Source of the DNA: Pseudomonadales bacterium
GTDB taxonomy: Bacteria > Pseudomonadota > Gammaproteobacteria > Pseudomonadales > Azotimanducaceae
Assembly: GCA_022827905.1 (NCBI GenBank)
Contig: JAJEIQ010000014.1
Span: forward strand, 181,884-245,883
Reading direction: 5' to 3'
Length of the DNA: 64,000 nucleotides
In this document: one piece after another, positions 26,435 to 34,732 of the stretch
Layout: the number at the start of each line of letters is the position of its first letter
Position numbering within the stretch: position 1 is the stretch's first letter
Notes under the pieces: model-generated
Told to the model about the DNA's origin: nothing
Seen by the model: the letters and a program-made list of their open reading frames with translations, nothing else
The model's database searches: none
Position numbers and translations under genes: made by a program

Positions 26435-27721
26435 CTAGGATCCCCCGGCATAGCGTCGGCTTATGGCGGCCTGCCGCGCCGCGATGATCCGCTTGCGTTG
26501 CGCCGGGTCGACCCTCGGCGTATCGGCGGGCAGGTGGCGGTCGAGTTCATCGAGCTTGATCAAGCGGGCGGTTATCCCGGTCGGGTACTCCGCGCAACGG
26601 GTCCACCGGGCGCAGAGGGAGCCTTCAGCCCAGCCGGCGGTGTCCAGCCAGTTCCGCACACCCGGATCCCGTATGCTGACGACGTAGCGCACCCGGCCGT
26701 CGGCGTCCACATGGGCGGTGCGGTGATTCAGGCTGGCTTGGTGGCTGGCGTAGTCGAGTGACTCCATCCATGGGTTGGCGAGCTGGATGTTGGTGTAGCG
26801 GCAGTCGGCCACCGGCGCCTCCACCAGCAGGGCTTCGTCCTCGTTGAGCTGGAAGTAACCGCGGGAGGCTGCTTGGAAGGCATCGGCCATGGGTATGTTC
26901 GGGTCGGTTTCGGCTGGCTCTGACACCTCGTTAGGGCTGAGCGCGAGCTGAAAGGTCAGCCGATGGGCTAGATTGAGCAAGTCCCGCAAAGCGCGGGCTT
27001 GGCTCACGGCGTCATCCAGCTGGCGCGCAACGGACTCTGGCGTCGGGCGGGGAGCGCCCTCCCCTAGGGTGGTCAGGTTGAGTACCTCCCACAGGCCTTC
27101 GTCGGTCCTTTCCCAATCGGCGACGAGGCGCCGTATCACGACGATGTAGGCGTCCGGCGCAAGCTTCAGCCAATTGCCGGCCACGGCTTCGGCGCTGAGG
27201 GTCAAAACAAAGTCGCCATTCCCGTCCGCGTCGAGGCTGTCGGAGGCGATGCTGGCGATGGTGCGGATGTCCGACACCGGCGTATGGCCGAGCATGCCGC
27301 TGTACAGGTTGATGGTGACAAGATCGAAGTTGCTGAGGTTGCCCCGCAGCCGATAGACGTGGTCGCCCCGCACCGGAAACGCAAGATACAGGTTGTCCGG
27401 ATTGTCCCAGCCGATGCGGGCGACGCTGTTCGGAAAGCGCGCGAACTGCGGGTAGTCCGGATCCCGGAAGTCCGTGAACTCGGCTAGAAAGGTGGACAGA
27501 AATCGGGCGATGTGGCGGTAGCCGGCGGCGGCGGTCCGTTCGTCCCTGTTGAAGGGTGCGCCTTCTATGGCGTCGCCGAGTTCCGCGACATCCTCCGCAA
27601 ACCGATCCCAGGCCGCGTTCATCGCTGCCTGCTCTTCAGTCTGCGGGTTGCGGAAAACCGCGACGTAAAGAGCCAATCCAATGGCGATGAGGGCCACCAA
27701 GCCAAAACCGAGCACTCTCAC
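26435..27721 (-). CDS. DUF1214-domain membrane-anchored protein
   Basis: A 428-residue protein with one N-terminal membrane helix (residues 4-24) and a large exported domain. The C-terminal half, from about 'EALLVEAPVADCRYTNIQLA' to 'YPTGITARLIKLDELDRHLP', has the DUF1214 pattern, common in proteins of secondary or xenobiotic metabolism. The biochemical role is unknown. GTG start at 27721 with GGAGG eight bases upstream. It lies 73 bases before the methanethiol-oxidase gene on the same strand and is divergent from the sulfotransferase gene, so it could be the first gene of the oxidase operon. Confidence 0.8.
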   Translation of the reverse strand: MRVLGFGLVALIAIGLALYVAVFRNPQTEEQAAMNAAWDRFAEDVAELGDAIEGAPFNRDERTAAAGYRHIARFLSTFLAEFTDFRDPDYPQFARFPNSVARIGWDNPDNLYLAFPVRGDHVYRLRGNLSNFDLVTINLYSGMLGHTPVSDIRTIASIASDSLDADGNGDFVLTLSAEAVAGNWLKLAPDAYIVVIRRLVADWERTDEGLWEVLNLTTLGEGAPRPTPESVARQLDDAVSQARALRDLLNLAHRLTFQLALSPNEVSEPAETDPNIPMADAFQAASRGYFQLNEDEALLVEAPVADCRYTNIQLANPWMESLDYASHQASLNHRTAHVDADGRVRYVVSIRDPGVRNWLDTAGWAEGSLCARWTRCAEYPTGITARLIKLDELDRHLPADTPRVDPAQRKRIIAARQAAISRRYAGGS

Positions 27722-27778
27722 AACCGCGTCCTCCCTTCAAGGCATGTGTGGCCAATGATCTTTGATGAAGCCTTCCCC

Positions 27779-27784
27779 TACAAT
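27779..27784 (+). promoter_or_regulatory. -10-like box before sulfotransferase
   Basis: TACAAT nine bases before the ATG at 27794, identical to the lipA box. The leader would be only two or three bases. No good -35 box was found. Confidence 0.3.
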
Positions 27785-27793
27785 GCACTCCTC

Positions 27794-28936
27794 ATGGCGC
27801 AAAACTCCTGGTTGATCAGGCGGACGCCTCCGAATCGAGGGCGGAAACTCGAGCCGCACGTGCTGTCGATGGCACCGCTCGGAGTCTGGCTGCGGGTGAT
27901 CGCGGACAATGGCGGCGTGCCGCGGCGATACTGGGGCAAGCTGGCCAGGGTGCTCGCGACGAGCGCCCTGACGGCACCCCTGCGGGCAGCGGAGCGCCTC
28001 TGCTACAGCCCGTCGCGGATGGCCCGGGTCGCCATCGACAAAGCACCCCTGTACATCCAAGGCTTCGCCCGTTCCGGCACCACCCATCTGCTCAACCTGC
28101 TGGCCCGGGATCCGAACTTCGGCGTCGTCTCGACGTTCCAAGCGGTCGCGGCGCCGATGTTCCTGATCGGGAGCGGGCGGCTGGAGCGGTTGATCGCCCG
28201 TGGGGTGCCCGCGACCCGCCCCATGGACAACATGGCTGTGTCCCTCGACCTGCCCCAGGAAGAGGAGGTAGCGCTGGCCAACACATCGCACCTCTCGTCG
28301 GTGCATCATCTTTCGTTCCCCCGCCGGACGCGGGCCTATCTGGACAAGTTCTCCACCCTGCGGCTGACGGATTCGGAGCTGGCCCGCTGGGAGCGCGCCT
28401 ATCTGGACGTGCTGCGCAAGGCGACGCTGGCCTCGGGCGGGCGGCGGCTGGTGCTCAAGAGCCCGACCAACCTCGGCCGCACCGCCGCTCTGCTGCGCCT
28501 GTTCCCCGATGCGAAGTTCATCCACATCGTGCGCAACCCCTATGTCGTGTACCAGTCGATGGCGCATCTGTACCGAACCATGCTGCCCATTTGCCAACTG
28601 GACCATGCCGATCCGACGGAGGTGGCCGTCGCCATCCGCGACTCCTACACCACCATGATGCGCCAGTACATGAAGGACCGGGCTTTGATTCCGAGCGGAC
28701 ACTTGGCCGAAGTGCGCTTCGAGAGCTTGGAGGAAAACCCAATGGCGGAACTGGAGCGCCTCTACGCGGAGCTGTCGCTACCTGATTGGGAACGGGCCCG
28801 CGAATCCATCCGCGCCTATCTGCGGTCCCTGTCCGGCTACCGCAAGAACGCCTATCGAATCGACGCGGAGACCATCGCCTTCGTCGATCGGGAATGGGGG
28901 TTCGCGGTGCGGGCTTGGGGTTACGAGCCACCATGA
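27794..28936 (+). CDS. Sulfotransferase-family protein
   Basis: A 380-residue protein of the PAPS-dependent sulfotransferase superfamily. The 5'-phosphosulfate loop is 'LYIQGFARSGTTHLLNLLA' at residues 87-105 and the 3'-phosphate-binding segment is 'KFIHIVRNPYVVYQSM'. The core 'VLKSPTNLGRTAALLRLFPD' is typical of the sulfotransferase-3-like bacterial group. It would move sulfate from PAPS to a hydroxyl or amine of an unknown acceptor. ATG at 27794 is preferred; ATG at 27755 is an in-frame alternative. The stop overlaps the MauG-like start as ATGA, so the two proteins are made together, which is an unexpected pairing. Confidence 0.85.
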   Translation: MAQNSWLIRRTPPNRGRKLEPHVLSMAPLGVWLRVIADNGGVPRRYWGKLARVLATSALTAPLRAAERLCYSPSRMARVAIDKAPLYIQGFARSGTTHLLNLLARDPNFGVVSTFQAVAAPMFLIGSGRLERLIARGVPATRPMDNMAVSLDLPQEEEVALANTSHLSSVHHLSFPRRTRAYLDKFSTLRLTDSELARWERAYLDVLRKATLASGGRRLVLKSPTNLGRTAALLRLFPDAKFIHIVRNPYVVYQSMAHLYRTMLPICQLDHADPTEVAVAIRDSYTTMMRQYMKDRALIPSGHLAEVRFESLEENPMAELERLYAELSLPDWERARESIRAYLRSLSGYRKNAYRIDAETIAFVDREWGFAVRAWGYEPP

Positions 28937-30168
28937 CCGAACTGACCGGCACCCAAGCGCTTGCCGTCATCCTGGCCCTGTGCTTGGCTGGGTCGCCAGC
29001 GGGCGCTGCCGAGCTCAACGACTCGGCCACAAAGCAGATGCGCTCTGGATTGGCGCAGCTCATGGAGAATCCTCCCTTGGGGCTGCCGCAAGCGAAGCCG
29101 CCACGTCCTGTGACCCAAGCCAGCATCGATCTCGGACGGCGCCTGTTCTTCGACCGGCGGCTGTCGTTCAACCAAACCCTCTCCTGCGGCATGTGCCACA
29201 TCCCGGAGCAGGGCTTCACCCAACAGGAGCTCGCGACCCCGGTGGGCATGGAGGGACGTTCCATCCGCCGCAACGCGCCCGCCCTGTACAACGTGGCCTA
29301 CCGGCCTGCCCTGTTCCATGACGGGCGGGAGGAATCCCTTGAGCAGCAAATATTCGCTCCGCTGCTGGCCGTCAACGAACTCGGCAACCCCTCCATCGGC
29401 TCGGTGCTGCAGCGGCTGCGCCGCATCTCCGACTATGTGACCGCTTTCCAAGCAAGCTATGGCGAAGGCATCAATATCAACACGCTAAGCTGGGCGCTGG
29501 CCGACTACCAGCGCACCCTGATTTCCGCTGACTCCCCGTTCGACCGCTGGCGCTTCGGCGGCGATGCGGACGCCGTGTCCTCTGCCGTCAAGCGAGGTTT
29601 CACGGTGTTCAATGACAGCGGCTGCGCCGTCTGCCACCTAGTCTCGGAAGACTACGCCCACTTCACCGACCACCGGTTCCATGACGTCGGAGTCTCCCGA
29701 GGCGGCATCCAGCCCATTGCCAAGCTGCAAGTGGCTCCCGGCCTCATGATCGACGTGGACGGCGAGGCACAAGCCGAAATCGCGCCAACGAAGCCGGCTG
29801 ACCTTGGCCGCTTCGACGCCACCGGGCGAATCGAGCACCGCTGGAAATTCCGCACCCCGACGCTGCGCAACGTCGCCCTGACGGCGCCCTACATGCACGA
29901 TGGCTCCCTGCCGACCTTGGACGCCGTCGTGGACTTCTTCGACCGCGGCGGCGACCACCCCGAGGCCGACGAGCGGATTCTGCCCTTGGGACTCAGTGAG
30001 CGGCAGAAAGCCGACTTGGTCGCCTTTCTGCGCAGCCTGACCGGCAGCAACGTGGAGCAACTGGCGGCCGACGCCCGCACCGCGCCGATTGGCGACCGGC
30101 TCTCAACGGGACGGAATCGCCCAGTTTCAAAACGAGGGCAAGATGCCCTCGCTCCGGAGGGATACTGA
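28933..30168 (+). CDS. MauG/cytochrome-c-peroxidase-like di-haem protein
   Basis: A 411-residue periplasmic di-haem cytochrome. A signal peptide ends near 'AGSPAGA'. Haem-binding motifs are 'CGMCH' (residues 85-89) and 'CAVCH' (231-235), with 'NAPALYNVAYRPALFHDGRE' and 'FRTPTLRNVALTAPYMHDGS' between and after, as in the BCCP/MauG family. Such a protein accompanies mtoX in known clusters and may carry out a maturation oxidation or remove hydrogen peroxide. The last residues ('[11 protein letters not shown]') are encoded by a palindromic repeat and its stop codon lies in the first unit of a 27-bp tandem array, so the original C-terminus was probably about ten residues shorter or different. Confidence 0.9.
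   Translation: MTELTGTQALAVILALCLAGSPAGAAELNDSATKQMRSGLAQLMENPPLGLPQAKPPRPVTQASIDLGRRLFFDRRLSFNQTLSCGMCHIPEQGFTQQELATPVGMEGRSIRRNAPALYNVAYRPALFHDGREESLEQQIFAPLLAVNELGNPSIGSVLQRLRRISDYVTAFQASYGEGININTLSWALADYQRTLISADSPFDRWRFGGDADAVSSAVKRGFTVFNDSGCAVCHLVSEDYAHFTDHRFHDVGVSRGGIQPIAKLQVAPGLMIDVDGEAQAEIAPTKPADLGRFDATGRIEHRWKFRTPTLRNVALTAPYMHDGSLPTLDAVVDFFDRGGDHPEADERILPLGLSERQKADLVAFLRSLTGSNVEQLAADARTAPIGDRLSTGRNRPVSKRGQDALAPEGY
30133..30151 (+). repeat. REP-like palindrome, copy 4
   Basis: CGAGGGCA-AGA-TGCCCTCG with CTCC tail, within the 3' end of the MauG-like coding sequence. Its right half is the start of the tandem array. Confidence 0.8.
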
Positions 30169-30287
30169 ACGTCCCTCGCTCCGGAGGGATACTGAACGTC
30201 CCTCGCTCCGGAGGGATACTGAACGTCCCTCGCTCCGGGGGGATACTGAACGTCCCTCGCTCCGGGGGTATACTGAACGTCCCTAGA
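30142..30287 (+). repeat. Five-copy 27-bp tandem array between convergent genes
   Basis: Units 30142-30168, 30169-30195, 30196-30222, 30223-30249 and 30250-30276, then a partial sixth to about 30287. Unit 1 begins GATGCCCTC, the others ACGTCCCTC; all continue GCTCCGG...ATACTGA. Each of units 2-3 can fold TCCCTC-GCTCCG-GAGGGA. Units 4 and 5 carry substitutions in the right arm. The array separates MauG from the convergent hydrolase and could form a bidirectional end-of-transcription structure. There are no spacers of differing sequence, so it is not a CRISPR. Confidence 0.9.
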
Positions 30288-31779
30288 GATTACGCCACTC
30301 AAGCGCCAACCCGTCACTTTCGTAGCGGTCGTCAATCAGCCGCTGCCGGGCGCTGGGATCCTGGCGTATGGTCAGGTCGAAGAATGCCAGCGCCTTGTCG
30401 CGCTGGATTCGGTGGGCGAGTTGAACATCCACCAAATCGTATTCCGTGTCCGGCTCAAAGTGACGGGGAAAACGGCGGGGCTTGAGGTGAGGCCACCAAT
30501 AGGCGCCGGAAACGCCGAAGGTGGCGTGGTTGGCGTTGTCCAGCAAAGCCCAGACGGCGGGGGCGTCGGTCTCTTCGAAGGCTTGCCGCAACACCGGAAA
30601 GGGGTTGTCCGGTGTGGGCGGCGCGCTGTCGGCGGCTTCGGCCATGTTCGCCGCCAAGCCGATGATTAGGGTGTCTTCGGACCCACTGAGCAACAGCGTC
30701 GGCTTGCGGACTTCACCCAATCCGTAGGGGCCGTCCCGGCTCAGAACGACGGATTCCACGCCTGTGGGCGCCAACGCCTCCTCGGGCAACAGGGCGCGCA
30801 TGTCCGGGCTGGAGGGAGCAGCCACCACCATGCCTGCGGTAAAGCGGTCTTCAAGGGCAAGCGCCGCCAAGGTCGTCGCACCGCCGAAGGAGCGGCCCAT
30901 CAGGCCGATTCGCTCGAGGTCGAGGGCGCCCTCGAATGGGCCCTCCCGATTCAGGCGCTGCAGCTCATCGAGGGCGGCCCGCAAGTCCTCCACCCTTTGC
31001 AGCAGGGCCGCATCGAGCCCCTGAAGGAACGTCAAGCCCGATCGATCCGCGCCCAAGGGCGTGTAGCTTTGCCCGTAGTTGTCGGGCGAGCCATAAACCC
31101 CGTGCTCATCCAGCAAATTGACCACTTCAGCCAAGCGCAGGATGTCCTCACCCGTGCCGCCGCCGGCCGCCAACGCCGGGTCGCGTCCAACCATCGAATA
31201 CGGCGAATTGCCGGTGTGCTCGGGCGCGATGACCACATAGCCATTGGCCGCGAGATGCTCGCAGACGGTCTCCATGTTGTAGCGGCTGCCGGCGTCGCCG
31301 TGGCTCATGACGACCACGGGAAAGGGTCCGGCCTCCGCGTGGATGGGCGCGTCGGCAGCGCTCCCGCGCGGGCGTTCGAGGAGTTCGTCGATAGCGGCGT
31401 CAATGGCTGCTTGGTCAACCCCTTCAATCACCGTTTCCGGGGTCAGGTGAAAGAAGGTGGTCTGCGTCATCATCAACTCATGCACCGCCCGGTTGCCGAA
31501 CACGTAATCGCCGTGGACGGCGCGGCGCAACGAGCCATCAGCCGCGTCGGGGCGGGCGGGATACCAGATTTCGGCAATCAGGATGCGGATGCCTTCGGTA
31601 ACCCCAGCCGCTTCGTCAAAACCCCGGCTGGGGTCGTGGATGAACAGGGTGGTGTTGCCCACGGCGAAAGGGGGTTCAGCCGCTGGTGAGGGGGCGTCAG
31701 CCCGCTCAGCCGGCGCGCAGGCGAACAGCGCCGCTGCGGCGAGACCAGCCAGGAGGCCGAATGGGCTTGCATTTTTCAC
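30283..31779 (-). CDS. Lipoprotein alpha/beta-hydrolase (PAF-acetylhydrolase-like)
   Basis: A 498-residue exported hydrolase. GTG at 31779 gives 'MKNASPFGLLAGLAAAALFA' followed by Cys, a lipoprotein signal with lipobox 'LFAC', and GGGAAG lies upstream. The oxyanion segment is 'FPVVVMSHGDAGSRYNMETV', the nucleophile elbow 'GLMGRSFGGATTLAAL' (GxSxG), the acid is likely in 'LLLSGSEDTLIIG', and the His in 'NANHATFG'. The layout follows platelet-activating-factor-acetylhydrolase-like or chlorophyllase-like bacterial enzymes. The substrate is unknown; an ester of lipid or an exogenous compound is plausible. Its stop codon lies in the last partial unit of the tandem array. Confidence 0.85.
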   Translation of the reverse strand: MKNASPFGLLAGLAAAALFACAPAERADAPSPAAEPPFAVGNTTLFIHDPSRGFDEAAGVTEGIRILIAEIWYPARPDAADGSLRRAVHGDYVFGNRAVHELMMTQTTFFHLTPETVIEGVDQAAIDAAIDELLERPRGSAADAPIHAEAGPFPVVVMSHGDAGSRYNMETVCEHLAANGYVVIAPEHTGNSPYSMVGRDPALAAGGGTGEDILRLAEVVNLLDEHGVYGSPDNYGQSYTPLGADRSGLTFLQGLDAALLQRVEDLRAALDELQRLNREGPFEGALDLERIGLMGRSFGGATTLAALALEDRFTAGMVVAAPSSPDMRALLPEEALAPTGVESVVLSRDGPYGLGEVRKPTLLLSGSEDTLIIGLAANMAEAADSAPPTPDNPFPVLRQAFEETDAPAVWALLDNANHATFGVSGAYWWPHLKPRRFPRHFEPDTEYDLVDVQLAHRIQRDKALAFFDLTIRQDPSARQRLIDDRYESDGLALEWRNL

Positions 31780-31802
31780 GTCGAGACTTCCCGGCGGCAA
31801 AG

Positions 31803-32204
31803 CTATCCGTCCTCCTCAGGCGCCAAGGACAACGAAGCTGAATTCATGCAGTAGCGCAGACCCGTGGGGGCCGGACCATCTGGAAACACATGGCCGAGAT
31901 GGGCGTCACAGGCGGCGCAAAGCACCTCGAGGCGGCGCATCATCAGGCTGTTGTCCTCCCGGACGACCACAGCATCCGGACTAACGGGTTGGTAGAAGCT
32001 CGGCCAGCCGGATCTGGAATCGTACTTGGTGGTGGACGTGAACAGGGGCGCATTGCAGCACTTGCAGTTGTACACGCCGGGCGTCTTGGTGTTGCAGTAG
32101 ATGCCGCTGAACGCGGGCTCGGTGCCCGCTTCACGGGTGATGTGAAACTCCTGCGGGGTGAGCTGGGCGCGCCACTGCGCCTCGCTCTTAGTGACCTTGG
32201 CCAT
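31803..32204 (-). CDS. msrB: Peptide-methionine (R)-S-oxide reductase
   Basis: A 133-residue MsrB. Zinc is bound by '[11 protein letters not shown]' and '[14 protein letters not shown]', and the catalytic Cys is in '[10 protein letters not shown]', the normal RYCxNS motif. '[15 protein letters not shown]' is also diagnostic. It reduces methionine-R-sulfoxide in proteins in the cytoplasm, as no signal peptide is present. AGGAAG precedes the ATG at 32204. It may be cotranscribed with the hydrolase 23 bases downstream. A peroxide-producing methanethiol oxidase nearby makes oxidative repair a sensible neighbour, but this is inference. Confidence 0.96.
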   Translation of the reverse strand: MAKVTKSEAQWRAQLTPQEFHITREAGTEPAFSGIYCNTKTPGVYNCKCCNAPLFTSTTKYDSRSGWPSFYQPVSPDAVVVREDNSLMMRRLEVLCAACDAHLGHVFPDGPAPTGLRYCMNSASLSLAPEEDG

Positions 32205-32216
32205 TTGCTTCTTCCT

Positions 32217-32232
32217 GTTAAGTGCGCTTAAC
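32217..32232. promoter_or_regulatory. Inverted repeat GTTAAG-N4-CTTAAC between msrB and alaA
   Basis: Perfect six-base arms with a TGCG spacer, directly upstream of the msrB ribosome site and within the 101-base divergent region. A TTGATC (32236-32241) and TTCAAT (32258-32263) pair with a 16-base spacer could serve alaA. The palindrome could be an operator acting on either gene. Confidence 0.45.
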
Positions 32233-32305
32233 TTATTGATCGTTTGGGATTTTCATCTTCAATTTGGTGGATGGGCGCATGCCGCCCAACCATCGTGGAG
32301 CGAAC

Positions 32306-33580
32306 ATGACAATAGCACAAGGCGCCATTGGCGAGGACCAGGTGACTGACCTGCTGCTCCATGGCCAGCGGCTCATCCGCAAGTCCAGCAAACTCGACGA
32401 TGTCTGCTACGACATCCGCGGTCCGGTGGTGGCGGAGGCCCACCGCCTGGAGGAGGAGGGCCACCGGATCATCAAACTCAACGTCGGCAATCCAGCACCG
32501 TTCGGCTTTGACGCGCCCGAGGAGATCCTGCGCGACGTGATCCACAACCTGCCCCTTTCCCAGGGCTACTGCGACTCCAAGGGCCTCTACTCGGCGCGCA
32601 AGGCCGTCATGCAATACACCCAGCAGTTGGGTGTCAACGGGGTCGAGGTGGATGATGTGTTCATCGGCAACGGGGTCTCGGAGCTGCTGACGCTGGCCTT
32701 GCAGGGGCTGCTCGAAATCGGCGATGAAGTGCTCATCCCGGCGCCGGATTATCCGCTGTGGACCGCGGCGGTGAACCTTTGCGACGCCAAGCCAGTCCAC
32801 TATCTGTGCAACGAGGACGACGGCTGGGCACCGAACCTTGCCGACCTTGAAGCCAAGATCACCCCGAACGCCAAGGCATTGGTCATCATCAATCCCAACA
32901 ACCCCACCGGCGCCGTTTACAGCCGTGAAACGCTCGAAGGCTTGGTGGCCATCGCCCGCCGCCACGACCTCGTGCTCATGGCCGACGAGATTTACGACAA
33001 GGTCATCTACGACGATGCGGAGTACGTGCCGGTCTCTACCCTGACCGATGATCTGCTGGTGCTGACCTTCAGCGGGCTGTCAAAGTCCTACCGGGCGGCC
33101 GGTTTCCGTACCGGCTGGCTGGTTGTGAGCGGCGCCAAGCATCGCGCCGGCGACTACATCGAGGGCTTGAACATCCTGGCGTCGATGCGCTTGTGCGCCA
33201 ACGTGCCCACCCAACATGCGGTGCAGACCGCCTTGGGCGGCTATCAATCCATCACCGAGCTAGTGCAACCCGGCGGCCGGCTGTTTGAACAACGGGAACT
33301 CGGCTGGCGGCTTTTGAACGAAATCGAAGGGCTCTCCTGCGTCAAGCCGCAAGGAGCGCTCTACTTCTTCCCTCGGCTCGCCCCGGAGCGATTCAACATC
33401 ACGGACGATGAGCGCTTCGCGTTCGATCTCTTGCAGCAGGAAAAGCTCCTCATCATCCAAGGCACCGGCTTCAATTGGCCTAAGCCCGATCACTTCCGCA
33501 TCGTCTTCCTGCCCCATGTTGAGGAATTGCGCGAGGCCATCGGACGTTTGGCGCGTTTTCTAAGCCACTACCGCCAATAG
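32306..33580 (+). CDS. alaA: Alanine-synthesising aminotransferase (AlaA)
   Basis: A 424-residue PLP aminotransferase of fold type I. It follows E. coli AlaA almost segment by segment: 'SSKLDDVCYDIRGPVVAEA', 'NVGNPAPFGFDAPEEIL', 'NLPLSQGYCDSKGLYSARKA', 'PAPDYPLWTAAV', 'IINPNNPTGAVYS', the PLP lysine in 'FSGLSKSYRAAGFRTGW' and 'GTGFNWPKPDHFRIV'. AlaA makes alanine from pyruvate with glutamate as donor. ATG at 32306 has GGAG five bases upstream; about 20 residues more than the E. coli protein are present at the N-terminus. Confidence 0.95.
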   Translation: MTIAQGAIGEDQVTDLLLHGQRLIRKSSKLDDVCYDIRGPVVAEAHRLEEEGHRIIKLNVGNPAPFGFDAPEEILRDVIHNLPLSQGYCDSKGLYSARKAVMQYTQQLGVNGVEVDDVFIGNGVSELLTLALQGLLEIGDEVLIPAPDYPLWTAAVNLCDAKPVHYLCNEDDGWAPNLADLEAKITPNAKALVIINPNNPTGAVYSRETLEGLVAIARRHDLVLMADEIYDKVIYDDAEYVPVSTLTDDLLVLTFSGLSKSYRAAGFRTGWLVVSGAKHRAGDYIEGLNILASMRLCANVPTQHAVQTALGGYQSITELVQPGGRLFEQRELGWRLLNEIEGLSCVKPQGALYFFPRLAPERFNITDDERFAFDLLQQEKLLIIQGTGFNWPKPDHFRIVFLPHVEELREAIGRLARFLSHYRQ

Positions 33581-33600
33581 GCCGAGCAGCGGCGTCGGAG

Positions 33601-33619
33601 CGAGGGCGTCCCGCCCTCG
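33601..33619 (-). repeat. REP-like palindrome, copy 5
   Basis: CGAGGGCG-TCC-CGCCCTCG preceded by GGAG, i.e. minus orientation. It sits between convergent alaA and the FAD oxidoreductase gene and could end both transcripts. Confidence 0.8.
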
Positions 33620-33634
33620 AATTGGCCACTTGGC

Positions 33635-34732
33635 TCAGATTCTAGGCTGTCCTTCAACGATGGCGGCAACGGCTTGGGCGATGGCCAAGCTTGCCGTCAG
33701 CCCGGGCGACTCGATGCCGAGCAGGTTGACCAGCCCCGGCACGCCATGCTTCGCCGGGCCATCGATTCGGAAGTCCGCAGCCGGAGCGCCAGGCGCGGTG
33801 ATCTTTGGACGAATGCCGGTGTAGCCCGGATGCAGCCTTGACTCGTCCAAGGCCGGATAGTAGTGACGGATGGCTTCGATGAAGGCCTCCCGCTGGCTGT
33901 CGTCAAACCCGTAGTCGATGCGGTCAATCCAGCAGACGTCGGGGCCGAAGCGGGCCTGGCCACCGAGATCCAAGGTGACGTGGACGCCCAATCCGCCCGG
34001 CTCCGCAACCGGATACACCAGGCGGCGGAATGGCGACGGGCCACTGTAGGCGTAGTAGCGACCTCGGGCGTAGTATGCCGCAGGCGCATTCGGCGTCAGC
34101 ATCCGAGCGATGTTGGGCGCTTCAAGGCCGGCGCTGTTGACCACCCAGCCAGCATCCAGCTCGTAGCCTTCAGCGGCGACCCGCAGCCGGTCGCCGTCGC
34201 GCTCAATGCGAGTAACCTCCGCGTTCAACGCCAGCGCGCCGCCCGAGCTCTCCAGCTCGCCCAACAGGCTCTGCATGAAGTCGTGGGAATCGATGATGCC
34301 GGTCGAGGGCGAATGCACGCCCGCCAGCGCGGCGACCGCCGGCTCCAACTCGCGCACCGCCTCCCCGTCCAGCCACTCAAGCGCTCCCGCACCATTGGCC
34401 AAGGCCGATGCGCAATAGCCTCTGAGCGTTTCAAGCTGGGATTCGCTGGTGGCGACGATGATCTTGCCGCAGCGGCGATGGGCAACTTGGTGAGCGGCGC
34501 AGTACTCGTAAAGCAGCGCCTTGCCGGCCACGCACAGTCGCGCCTTAAGCGAACCCCGGGGATAGTAGATGCCGGCGTGAATGACCTCCGAGTTGCGCGA
34601 ACTGCTCTCCCCGCCGATCACCTCCGCGCGCTCCGCCACCACCACTTCCCGGCCCTTCCGCGCCAGTTCGCGGGCCACCGCAAGCCCCACCGCGCCCGCG
34701 CCGACGACTAGGCAGTCGAGGCGGTCAGCCAC
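33635..34732 (-). CDS. FAD-dependent oxidoreductase, L-2-hydroxyglutarate oxidase-like
   Basis: A 365-residue DAO-family flavoprotein. The FAD motif is 'CLVVGAGAVGLAVARELARK', followed by 'GGESSSRNSEVIHAGIYYP', which is the L-2-hydroxyglutarate dehydrogenase/oxidase pattern, and 'CGKIIVAT', 'GIIDSHDFMQSLL' and 'HPGYTGIRPKITAPG'. L-2-hydroxyglutarate oxidation to 2-oxoglutarate is the best guess, with related hydroxyacids possible. GTG start at 34732 overlaps the upstream gene as GTGGCTGA. It is the last gene of a five-gene operon that begins with a luciferase-like enzyme. Confidence 0.85.
   Translation of the reverse strand: MADRLDCLVVGAGAVGLAVARELARKGREVVVAERAEVIGGESSSRNSEVIHAGIYYPRGSLKARLCVAGKALLYEYCAAHQVAHRRCGKIIVATSESQLETLRGYCASALANGAGALEWLDGEAVRELEPAVAALAGVHSPSTGIIDSHDFMQSLLGELESSGGALALNAEVTRIERDGDRLRVAAEGYELDAGWVVNSAGLEAPNIARMLTPNAPAAYYARGRYYAYSGPSPFRRLVYPVAEPGGLGVHVTLDLGGQARFGPDVCWIDRIDYGFDDSQREAFIEAIRHYYPALDESRLHPGYTGIRPKITAPGAPAADFRIDGPAKHGVPGLVNLLGIESPGLTASLAIAQAVAAIVEGQPRI

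Noticed and set aside
30089..30286. Open frame of 65 residues with repeated 'RRDTERPSL' units
   Set aside because: It is only the 27-bp array read in one frame, overlaps the MauG 3' end, and has no upstream signals.
30142..30287. Possible CRISPR array (regular 27-bp repeats)
   Set aside because: Units are directly adjacent with no spacers, and no cas genes are present. It is a simple tandem duplication from a REP tail.
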